Shown piece by piece: positions 57,891 through 64,000 of a DNA stretch of 64,000 nucleotides. Numbering within the stretch: the stretch's first letter is position 1; each line of letters starts with the position of its first letter. The stretch spans positions 434,001-498,000 of the forward strand of contig CAXYDD010000002.1 in NCBI GenBank assembly GCA_964276025.1. Reading direction: 5' to 3'. This DNA is from Porticoccus sp964276025. Lineage in GTDB: Bacteria > Pseudomonadota > Gammaproteobacteria > Pseudomonadales > Porticoccaceae. The notes beneath the pieces are model-generated. The model did not search any database. It worked only from the letters and a program-made list of their open reading frames with translations, and was not told where the DNA came from. The translations under genes were made by a program, and so were the position numbers.

Positions 57891-59114
57891 ATGTCAAAAG
57901 AAAAGTTCGAGCGTAATAAGACCCATGTTAACGTGGGTACAATTGGTCACGTAGACCATGGTAAAACAACATTAACAGCAGCGCTAACTCGAGTATGTGC
58001 TGAAGTTTGGGGCGGAGAAAAAGTTGCATTTGATGGTATTGATAATGCACCCGAAGAGCGTGAACGCGGAATTACTATTGCCACATCACATGTAGAGTAC
58101 GATACCGAGAAACGTCACTATGCTCATGTTGATTGCCCAGGACACGCTGATTATGTGAAAAATATGATTACAGGTGCGGCGCAGATGGATGGTGCAATTC
58201 TAGTTTGTGGTTCTACAGATGGCCCTATGCCACAAACACGTGAACATATACTACTTGCTCGTCAAGTTGGTGTTCCTTATGTTGTAGTTTTTCTTAATAA
58301 AGCAGATCTTCTTGCTGCAGATTGTGGCGGCGTAGGTTCTGATGAATACAACGAAATGATTGAGCTTGTAGAGATGGAGCTTCGTGAGTTGCTTGATGCT
58401 TATGAATTCCCTGGAGATGACACACCCATTATTTGTGGTTCTGCATTAATGGCTCTTGAAGGAAAAGATGACAATGAGTTGGGTACCACAGCTGTCAAAA
58501 AGCTTGTAGAGACACTTGATTCTTATATTCCAGACCCTGTTCGAGATATAGATAAACCATTTCTTTTACCAATTGAGGATGTCTTCTCTATCGCTGGTCG
58601 AGGAACCGTTGTTACTGGTCGAGTTGAGCGTGGTATCGTCAAGGTTGGTGAAGAGATTGAAATTATTGGTATTAAAGATACCACTAAAACGACCTGTACA
58701 GGTGTAGAAATGTTCAGAAAGTTGCTTGATGAAGGCCGTGCTGGTGAAAATGTTGGAGTTTTGCTTCGTGGAACTAAGCGAGAAGAAATTGAGCGTGGTC
58801 AAATCTTGGCAAAACCAGGATCTGTTAAGCCGCATACTAAATTCGAAGCTGAAGTTTATGTTTTATCAAAAGATGAAGGTGGTAGACATACTCCGTTCTT
58901 TAAGGGTTATCGACCACAATTCTATTTTAGAACTACAGACGTAACTGGAGCTTGTGAATTACCTGATGGAGTTGAAATGGTCATGCCTGGTGATAATATT
59001 AAAATGGTTGTCACGTTAATACATCCAATTGCTATGGAAGAAGGATTACGTTTTGCTATTCGAGAGGGCGGCCGTACAGTAGGCGCCGGTGTTGTAGCTA
59101 AAATTATTGAGTAA
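57891..59114 (+). CDS. tuf: Elongation factor Tu
   Basis: GTPase that delivers aminoacyl-tRNA to the ribosome, 407 residues. G1 is GHVDHGKTT (19-27), G3 DCPGHAD (81-87), G4 NKAD (136-139). It is about ten residues longer than the E. coli and P. aeruginosa proteins because of an insertion after NKAD: LLAADCGGVGSDEYNEM (140-156) replaces the short MVDDAEL-type segment. From memory the same insertion occurs in Hahella- and Saccharophagus-type EF-Tu. It closes the tRNA-tuf operon and has its own terminator. Confidence 0.98.
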   Translation: MSKEKFERNKTHVNVGTIGHVDHGKTTLTAALTRVCAEVWGGEKVAFDGIDNAPEERERGITIATSHVEYDTEKRHYAHVDCPGHADYVKNMITGAAQMDGAILVCGSTDGPMPQTREHILLARQVGVPYVVVFLNKADLLAADCGGVGSDEYNEMIELVEMELRELLDAYEFPGDDTPIICGSALMALEGKDDNELGTTAVKKLVETLDSYIPDPVRDIDKPFLLPIEDVFSIAGRGTVVTGRVERGIVKVGEEIEIIGIKDTTKTTCTGVEMFRKLLDEGRAGENVGVLLRGTKREEIERGQILAKPGSVKPHTKFEAEVYVLSKDEGGRHTPFFKGYRPQFYFRTTDVTGACELPDGVEMVMPGDNIKMVVTLIHPIAMEEGLRFAIREGGRTVGAGVVAKIIE

Positions 59115-59133
59115 TGAAAAGAACTACTATGCC

Positions 59134-59164
59134 AAATCGAAGTCTTTTTGGACTTCGATTTTCT
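59134..59164 (+). terminator. Rho-independent terminator after tuf
   Basis: Stem AATCGAAGTC/GACTTCGATT (59135-59144 and 59151-59160) with a 6-base loop, followed by T residues. Confidence 0.85.
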
Positions 59165-59192
59165 AGTTACTTCACATCTGGGTTTTTATGAT

Positions 59193-59268
59193 AGGCCAGT
59201 AGTTCAATTGGTAGAGCGTCGGTCTCCAAAACCGAATGTTGGGGGTTCGAGTCCCTCCTGGCCTGCCA
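59193..59268 (+). tRNA. tRNA-Trp (CCA)
   Basis: Acceptor AGGCCAG/CTGGCCT, anticodon CCA in TCTCCAAAA, encoded CCA end. It lies between tuf and secE. Confidence 0.97.
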
Positions 59269-59336
59269 ATAAATTTTTTAATCTGGCTTTTAGTTAAGAT
59301 GATAAGACGTAAATATAATTTAGGGCGCAATTTGAT

Positions 59337-59705
59337 ATGAGTGCGACTGCAGAAGAAAAACAGTACAAGCTAGATAGCCTTAAATGGCTAGTTATTTTAG
59401 CTCTTACCGCTACAGCTATCTATGGTAACTACTATTTTGCAGCTGAGTCACTTTTATATAGAGCAATAGCTTGGCTTATAGTTGCTGTTGTTGTTATCTT
59501 TATTGGCTCTAAGACACAGAAAGGCTCAAGTTTGCTAACATTAACATATGGAGCATATAACGAAGCACTCAGAGTAGTTTGGCCAACACGTCAAGAAAGA
59601 AATCAAACCACACTAATGGTTGTAGTTGTTGTATTGATTATGTCTATGATTTTATGGGGTTTGGACACTTTCTTCGGTTGGATTGCCTCAATGGTTATAG
59701 GTTAA
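59337..59705 (+). CDS. secE: Preprotein translocase subunit SecE
   Basis: Clamp subunit of the SecYEG channel, 122 residues, with three membrane segments (about residues 16-36, 41-60 and 92-116) as in E. coli SecE. The conserved cytoplasmic amphipathic stretch NEALRVVWPTRQE precedes the last segment. It is followed by nusG after nine bases. Confidence 0.95.
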   Translation: MSATAEEKQYKLDSLKWLVILALTATAIYGNYYFAAESLLYRAIAWLIVAVVVIFIGSKTQKGSSLLTLTYGAYNEALRVVWPTRQERNQTTLMVVVVVLIMSMILWGLDTFFGWIASMVIG

Positions 59706-59714
59706 GGGGATTAC

Positions 59715-60242
59715 ATGCGCTGGTACGTTGTACATGCCTATTCAGGCTATGAGAAAAAAGTTGCCTTGGCGCTTAAAGATAGAGTGGTACTCCATGATAT
59801 GGAGAAAATATTTGGTGATATTTTAGTACCAACTGAAGAAGTAGTCGAGTTGAAAGGAGGAGTAAAGCGTAAAAGTGAACGTAAGTTTTTTCCTGGCTAT
59901 GTTCTTGTTCAAATGGAGTTAAATGACGATTCCTGGCATTTAGTTAAAGAGACTCCAAGAGTTTTAGGTTTTATTGGAGGTAAGGCAGATATGCCTGCAC
60001 CTATTACAGACAAAGAAGCTGATGCGATTTTGCAAAGGGTTCAGGATTCTGAAGATAAACCAAGACCCAAAACCGTCTTTGAAGCAGGCGAAATAATTCG
60101 AGTTATTGATGGACCCTTTAATGACTTCAATGGTGTTGTTGAAGAAGTAAATTATGAAAAAAGCAGAGTCCGAGTGTCCGTATCGATATTTGGTCGGAAT
60201 ACTCCTGTTGAACTAGAATTTGTTCAAGTGGAGAAAATTTAA
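59715..60242 (+). CDS. nusG: Transcription termination/antitermination factor NusG
   Basis: RNA polymerase elongation factor of 175 residues. The NGN domain opens WYVVHAYSGYEKKVALAL and includes KRKSERKFFPGYVLV; the KOW domain (about residues 125-175) has VIDGPFNDFNGVVEEVNYEKSR. It links Rho or ribosomes with polymerase. AAGGGG lies before the ATG. Confidence 0.97.
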   Translation: MRWYVVHAYSGYEKKVALALKDRVVLHDMEKIFGDILVPTEEVVELKGGVKRKSERKFFPGYVLVQMELNDDSWHLVKETPRVLGFIGGKADMPAPITDKEADAILQRVQDSEDKPRPKTVFEAGEIIRVIDGPFNDFNGVVEEVNYEKSRVRVSVSIFGRNTPVELEFVQVEKI

Positions 60243-60279
60243 TAGTTTTTTATTGCTCTGGATATATTAGAAAAGAGCA

Positions 60280-60325
60280 GGGAAGCCTGAGACAAGTTTT
60301 ACAAGAACTTTGAGGCGTTAGACCC
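60280..60325 (+). promoter_or_regulatory. Probable L1-binding autoregulatory leader of rplK
   Basis: Upstream of rplK, GGG-GCCT-CAAGTT on the 5' side pairs with AACTTTG-AGGC-CCC on the 3' side with short unpaired bases between helices. The position and the end AGGCGTTAGACCC resemble the L11-L1 leader where L1 binds to repress its own operon. Confidence 0.55.
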
Positions 60326-60341
60326 AAAATGGAGAAGTAAA

Positions 60342-60773
60342 ATGGCTAAAAAAGTAGACTCTTATGTAAAGTTGCAAGTGCCTGCAGGTAAAGCTAATCC
60401 TAGCCCTCCGGTTGGCCCCGCACTAGGACAAAAAGGGGTTAATATCATGGAGTTTTGTAAAGCATTTAATGCACAAACGCAGGAATTAGAGCCAGGCTCA
60501 CCGGTACCTGTTGTTATAAGTGTATATGCTGATAAAAGCTTCACTTTTATCACAAAAACTTCCCCTGCATCATATCTGTTAAAAAAAGCTGCTGGTATTC
60601 AGAGTGGCAGTGGTACTCCTAATACGGATAAAGTCGGTAAAGTTACTAGAGCACAATGTGAAGAAATTGTAAAAATAAAAGAAACTGATTTAACTGCCTC
60701 AAACATGGACGCTGCAGTGAGAACTATCGCTGGATCTGCACGTTCCATGGGTATTGAAGTGGAGGGTACATAA
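60342..60773 (+). CDS. rplK: 50S ribosomal protein L11
   Basis: L11 of 143 residues, part of the GTPase-associated centre. It has YVKLQVPAGKANPSPPVGPALGQKGVNIMEFCK at the N-terminus (residues 7-39; given here by its ends YVKLQVP and NIMEFCK), and the C-terminal RNA-binding domain ending RTIAGSARSMGIEVEG. rplA starts at the base after its stop codon. Confidence 0.98.
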   Translation: MAKKVDSYVKLQVPAGKANPSPPVGPALGQKGVNIMEFCKAFNAQTQELEPGSPVPVVISVYADKSFTFITKTSPASYLLKKAAGIQSGSGTPNTDKVGKVTRAQCEEIVKIKETDLTASNMDAAVRTIAGSARSMGIEVEGT

Positions 60774-61469
60774 ATGGCTAAGCTTTCTAAGCGCATTCGC
60801 GCAATTCGTGAAAAAGTCGAAATTGGAAAACAGTATTCAATAAATGATGCAGTTGCATTATTAAAAGAGGTTTCCTCTGTTAAATTTTCTGAAGCTGTAG
60901 ATGTTGCGGTGAACCTGGGTATAGATCCTAAAAAATCTGATCAAGCAGTCAGAGGAGCAACTACTCTTCCCCATGGCACAGGAAAAAATGTAAGAGTAGC
61001 AGTTTTTGCTCAAGGTGACGCTGCAGAGGCTGCAAAAGAATCAGGAGCAGATTTGGTAGGGATGGAAGATTTAGCAGAAGACATCAAAGCAGGAAATATG
61101 AATTTTGATGTAGTTATCGCTGAGCCTGCGGCAATGAGAGTAGTTGGCCTATTAGGACAGGTTTTGGGTCCCAGAGGTTTAATGCCTAACCCTAAAACCG
61201 GAACTGTGACACCAGATATAACAACAGCCGTAAAAAATGCTAAGGCTGGTCAGGTTCGTTATCGCATAGATAAAAATGGAATCATTCACGGTGCAATTGG
61301 TAGCCTTAATTTTGATGTATCTTCTTTGAAGGAGAATCTTGAAGCATTAATCTTAGATCTGAAAAAAGCTAAGCCAGCATCAGCAAAGGGTATATTTCTC
61401 AGTAAGATTACTCTTTCAACAACAATGGGACCTGGATTAATAATTGATCAGGCCTCGTTAGAGGTATAA
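60774..61469 (+). CDS. rplA: 50S ribosomal protein L1
   Basis: L1 stalk protein and translational repressor of the L11 operon, 231 residues. Family motifs: VDVAVNLGIDPKKSDQAVRG, LPHGTGKNVRVAVFAQG and LGPRGLMPNPKTGTV. It abuts rplK with no gap, so the pair is translationally coupled. Confidence 0.98.
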   Translation: MAKLSKRIRAIREKVEIGKQYSINDAVALLKEVSSVKFSEAVDVAVNLGIDPKKSDQAVRGATTLPHGTGKNVRVAVFAQGDAAEAAKESGADLVGMEDLAEDIKAGNMNFDVVIAEPAAMRVVGLLGQVLGPRGLMPNPKTGTVTPDITTAVKNAKAGQVRYRIDKNGIIHGAIGSLNFDVSSLKENLEALILDLKKAKPASAKGIFLSKITLSTTMGPGLIIDQASLEV

Positions 61470-61508
61470 AAGGAATAAGATCTCGATATGAGATCAAATA
61501 AACTTTGG

Positions 61509-61615
61509 GGTCTAGGTGATTCGCCTAGACCGTTAAAGACCGTAGGTGCCTTTATTTAAGGTTTAATGTACTCTCCATCTTTCACTGGAGAATCGCCTAC
61601 GCAAACGGTGTAACC
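61509..61615 (+). promoter_or_regulatory. Ribosomal protein L10 leader
   Basis: The 262-base rplA-rplJ gap holds a strong hairpin GGTCTAGGTG...CGCCTAGACC (61509-61531) and, after it, GACCGTAGGTGCC pairing with CGCCTACGCAAACGGTG (about 61538-61600). This is the conserved L10 leader, where the L10-L7/L12 complex binds to repress rplJL translation. Confidence 0.8.
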
Positions 61616-61731
61616 CGATTCAGTATTTTAGTAACTGGATTTGATCGCCGAAATTGCATCAAGATTATATTTGATGCCTAACCAATTAATAACCCAGTTT
61701 GGGTGATTAATTAAATCCAGGAGAAAGTCTC

Positions 61732-62262
61732 GTGGCATTAAATCTCGAAAGTAAAAAAGTAATAGTGGACCAAGTTGGCACCACTGCTTCAAACGCTTTG
61801 TCATTGGTAGTTGCCGATGCACGAGGAGTTAATGTGACTGATATGACAATTCTTCGTGAAAAAGCACGAGAACAAAATATCGATATTCGTATAGTGCGCA
61901 ATACACTTGCAAAGCTAGCGTTTAAGGGTACAGATTTCGAGTGCGTAAGTGAAGTATTGACTGGTCCATCATTGTTTGGTTTTTCTATGGAGGACCCAGG
62001 CGCTGCAGCTCGTTTATTTAAAGAGTTTGCGAAAGAAAATGATAAGTTTGAAGTAAAAGCCCTATCTATCAGTGGTCAGCTGTTGGATAACGGGCAGATT
62101 GATGTTTTAGCTAAATTACCAACCTTAGAACAGGCTCTTGGTCAATTAGCTTGTGTAACACTGGCACCAATCACTAAATTAGTTCGTACCTTTAATGAGG
62201 TGCCAACTAAAGTTACTCGTGTTGTAGGGGCTGTTCGTGATCAAAAGCAGGAAGCTGCATAA
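61732..62262 (+). CDS. rplJ: 50S ribosomal protein L10
   Basis: Stalk base protein of 176 residues that anchors L7/L12 dimers. It starts at GTG behind CAGGAGAAAG. The N-terminal domain includes VADARGVNVTDMTILREKAR and VRNTLAKLAF; the C-terminal helix that binds L7/L12 is present. Translation is expected to be controlled by the leader upstream. Confidence 0.97.
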   Translation: MALNLESKKVIVDQVGTTASNALSLVVADARGVNVTDMTILREKAREQNIDIRIVRNTLAKLAFKGTDFECVSEVLTGPSLFGFSMEDPGAAARLFKEFAKENDKFEVKALSISGQLLDNGQIDVLAKLPTLEQALGQLACVTLAPITKLVRTFNEVPTKVTRVVGAVRDQKQEAA

Positions 62263-62307
62263 TCCACTGAACAGTCTATGTAAATTTATTTAATTAGGAG
62301 ATAGATT

Positions 62308-62688
62308 ATGGCTCTTTCTAAAGATGATATTTTAGAAGCAATAGCTTTAATGAGCGTGATGGAAGTTGTTGAGCTTGTAGCAGCAATGGAAGAAAAATTT
62401 GGTGTGTCTGCACAAGCTGCGGTTGCAGCAGCTGCTCCCGCAGCTGGTGGAGATGCTGGTGATGCACCAGTAGTAAAAGACGCTTTTGACGTGATGCTAA
62501 CGTCAGTTGGAGAAAAGAAAGTTAATGTTATTAAAGCTGTCCGTGCTATAACAAGTTTAGGTTTAAAGGAAGCTAAAGATCTTGTAGATAGTGCTCCCTC
62601 AGTTATTAAAGAAGGAGCTCCAACATCTGAAGCGGAAGAGGCCAAAAAACAGCTGGAAGAAGCGGGCGCTACTAGTGAACTGAAGTAG
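62308..62688 (+). CDS. rplL: 50S ribosomal protein L7/L12
   Basis: Stalk protein of 126 residues. N-terminal dimerisation helices (DILEAIALMSVMEVVELVAAM) are followed by an Ala/Gly hinge (about residues 33-52) and the C-terminal domain with EKKVNVIKAVRAITSLGLKE, which recruits translation factors. It begins 45 bases after rplJ behind TTAGGAG. Confidence 0.98.
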   Translation: MALSKDDILEAIALMSVMEVVELVAAMEEKFGVSAQAAVAAAAPAAGGDAGDAPVVKDAFDVMLTSVGEKKVNVIKAVRAITSLGLKEAKDLVDSAPSVIKEGAPTSEAEEAKKQLEEAGATSELK

Positions 62689-62725
62689 GTTCATAGTGCT
62701 CATGCCTGGTAATTAACCAGATTTA

Positions 62726-62747
62726 GGTTGGAGAAATATCTCCAGCC
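62726..62747 (+). promoter_or_regulatory. Hairpin in the rplL-rpoB gap (attenuator or processing site)
   Basis: GGTTGGAGA-AATA-TCTCCAGCC forms a strong stem in the 184-base gap between rplL and rpoB. There is no long T-run. In E. coli this gap holds an attenuator and an RNase III site that set rpoBC output, so a similar role is inferred. Confidence 0.5.
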
Positions 62748-62872
62748 TTCCAGCGCTTTCTGCCCTAGAGATAGATAGCGTCAACAAATATCCTTTTTTG
62801 CATAAGATTTATAGTATTAATTTTTCATAGCCCATGAAGTTTTAAGACTAAAAAATCAAGATGGGGAACATA

Positions 62873-64000
62873 ATGGCTTACTCGTATACTGAGAAAAAAC
62901 GCATCCGTAATGATTTTGGAAAGCTTCCACAAGTTATGGATTTACCTTATTTGCTTGCAATACAGATGGATTCATATCGAAATTTTACTCAAATAGATAT
63001 CCCAAATGAAGATAGACTGGAGGCTGGTTTGCATGCAGCTTTTAAGTCTGTGTTTCCAATTGTAAGTTATTCAGGGAATGCAGGGCTTGAATATGTAGAT
63101 TACAATCTCGGGAAACCAGTATTTGATGAAGAGGAATGTAAGCTCAGAAGTGTTACCTACGGTTGTTCGCTCAGAGTAAGAGTTCGCTTGATGATTTACG
63201 ACAAAGATTCATCTTACAAAACAATCAAAGAAATTAAGGATCAAGAGGTCTATATGGGAGAAATTCCCTTAATGACCAACAATGGTACTTTCATAATAAA
63301 TGGTACCGAAAGAGTAGTTGTATCTCAGCTTCACCGTTCCCCAGGAGTATTTTTTGATCATGATAAAGGAAAAACACACTCTTCGGGTAAGTTATTATAT
63401 TCTGCTCGAGTAATTCCTTATCGTGGCTCATGGCTTGACTTTGAGTTTGACCCAAAAGATTTAGTCTTTGTTCGTATTGACCGTCGACGAAAGTTACCAG
63501 CAACAATGTTACTTCGTGCTCTTGGTTTTAGTGCTGAAGAAATGTTGGCGGAGTTTTTTGAAACAAATACTTTCAATTTGCGCAAGGATGGAACTTACAC
63601 TCTTGACCTTCAGCCCTCTAGATTAAGAGGTGATATTGCTACTTTTGATATTTTGGATAAAAAAGGAAAAGTAATCGTTGCAGACGGTCGTCGAATAACA
63701 GCAAGACATGTTAAAGAGCTGGAAAAACAAAAAATTACTAAGCTTGTCATCCCAGCTGATTATTTGCATAACCGTCCGCTCGCAAAAGACGTAGTGAATC
63801 CAGACACAGGTGAAATTTTATTTGAGTGCAATACAGAAATTGATGAAGAAATTTTAAGCGAAATTCGTAAAGCTGGATTATCTTCGATCGAATCTATTTA
63901 CACCAATGACCTTGATAGAGGGTCATTCATTTCAGATACATTAAGATCAGATAGCACCCATACACAAATGGAGGCTTTAGTAGAAATCTATCGCATGATG
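62873..64000 (+). CDS. rpoB: RNA polymerase beta subunit RpoB (5' part only)
   Basis: The first 376 codons; the frame runs off the window end. The N-terminus MAYSYTEKKRIRNDFGKLP and the downstream YMGEIPLMTNNGTFIINGTE and RVVVSQLHRSPGVFF (beta-lobe entry, near residues 140-165) are typical of proteobacterial RpoB. ATG at 62873 follows AGATGGGGAAC. It is the last gene of the rplKAJL-rpoBC region; rpoC would lie beyond the window. Confidence 0.97.
   Translation, partial: MAYSYTEKKRIRNDFGKLPQVMDLPYLLAIQMDSYRNFTQIDIPNEDRLEAGLHAAFKSVFPIVSYSGNAGLEYVDYNLGKPVFDEEECKLRSVTYGCSLRVRVRLMIYDKDSSYKTIKEIKDQEVYMGEIPLMTNNGTFIINGTERVVVSQLHRSPGVFFDHDKGKTHSSGKLLYSARVIPYRGSWLDFEFDPKDLVFVRIDRRRKLPATMLLRALGFSAEEMLAEFFETNTFNLRKDGTYTLDLQPSRLRGDIATFDILDKKGKVIVADGRRITARHVKELEKQKITKLVIPADYLHNRPLAKDVVNPDTGEILFECNTEIDEEILSEIRKAGLSSIESIYTNDLDRGSFISDTLRSDSTHTQMEALVEIYRMM

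Overview
The window is A+T-rich chromosomal DNA from a gammaproteobacterium. The gene order is almost entirely housekeeping and resembles Pseudomonas and its relatives: ftsE-ftsX-rpoH; sahR-metK facing tkt-epd-pgk-fba; fau-6S RNA-zapA facing ygfB-pepP-ubiH-ubiI; argC-bactofilin-erpA-anmK-M23 peptidase-tyrS-rRNA operon; birA-coaX-tRNAs-tuf-secE-nusG-rplKAJL-rpoB. Several small families also fit (TIGR02444, TIGR02449, TIGR02647, HemJ, a cysteine-free HemB). EF-Tu carries an insertion of about ten residues that I remember from Hahella/Saccharophagus-type marine gammaproteobacteria. I therefore favour a streamlined marine relative of Pseudomonadales/Cellvibrionales, but I cannot name a genus.

Layout. 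1-7.9 kb: cell division ABC transporter FtsEX, heat-shock sigma factor RpoH, tRNA methyltransferase TrmB, ElbB, a lipoprotein FKBP isomerase, then a minus-strand lrgB-lrgA-dsbB cluster and a small exported protein of unknown function. 7.9-15.3 kb: gshA on the minus strand, a 615-base intergenic region with a hexanucleotide repeat and a strong Fur-box-like sequence, then a complete acetone carboxylase operon (acxA-acxB-acxC) closed by a strong terminator. 15.4-21.3 kb: secB, then a minus-strand methyl-cycle cluster sahR-metK-ahcY-metF-rsmE. 21.3-32.9 kb: central carbon metabolism (tkt, epd, pgk, class II fba, rpiA, pyk) with an MFS transporter, srkA and ilvA. 32.9-39.7 kb: fau, 6S RNA, zapA, ygfB, pepP, two ubiquinone hydroxylases, gcvH. 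39.7-48.8 kb: haem genes hemB, hemL and hemJ, then argC, a bactofilin, erpA, anmK, an M23 peptidase and tyrS. 48.8-54.5 kb: a full rRNA operon (16S, tRNA-Ile, tRNA-Ala, 23S, 5S) with two tandem promoters and processing stems. 54.5-64 kb: TauE-type exporter, birA, coaX, four tRNAs, tuf, tRNA-Trp, secE, nusG, four ribosomal protein genes and the start of rpoB.

How the parts fit. The sahR-metK-ahcY-metF cluster makes and recycles S-adenosylmethionine. Its ArsR-methyltransferase regulator is divergent from tkt across one perfect 11-bp-arm palindrome that carries the -35 of the sahR promoter and a possible -35 for tkt. The carbon genes cover the lower glycolytic/gluconeogenic and pentose-phosphate steps and vitamin B6 precursor supply (Epd). 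The acx operon is the one clear accessory function: ATP-dependent carboxylation of acetone to acetoacetate. It has no linked activator or acetoacetate-CoA ligase, and its upstream region holds the Fur-box-like site. I saw no insertion sequence, prophage, CRISPR array or toxin-antitoxin pair. I do not see a wholly new system; the most interesting places are the acx upstream region, the sahR/tkt shared operator, the perfect 23S-5S spacer hairpin and the uncharacterised exported protein at 7396.
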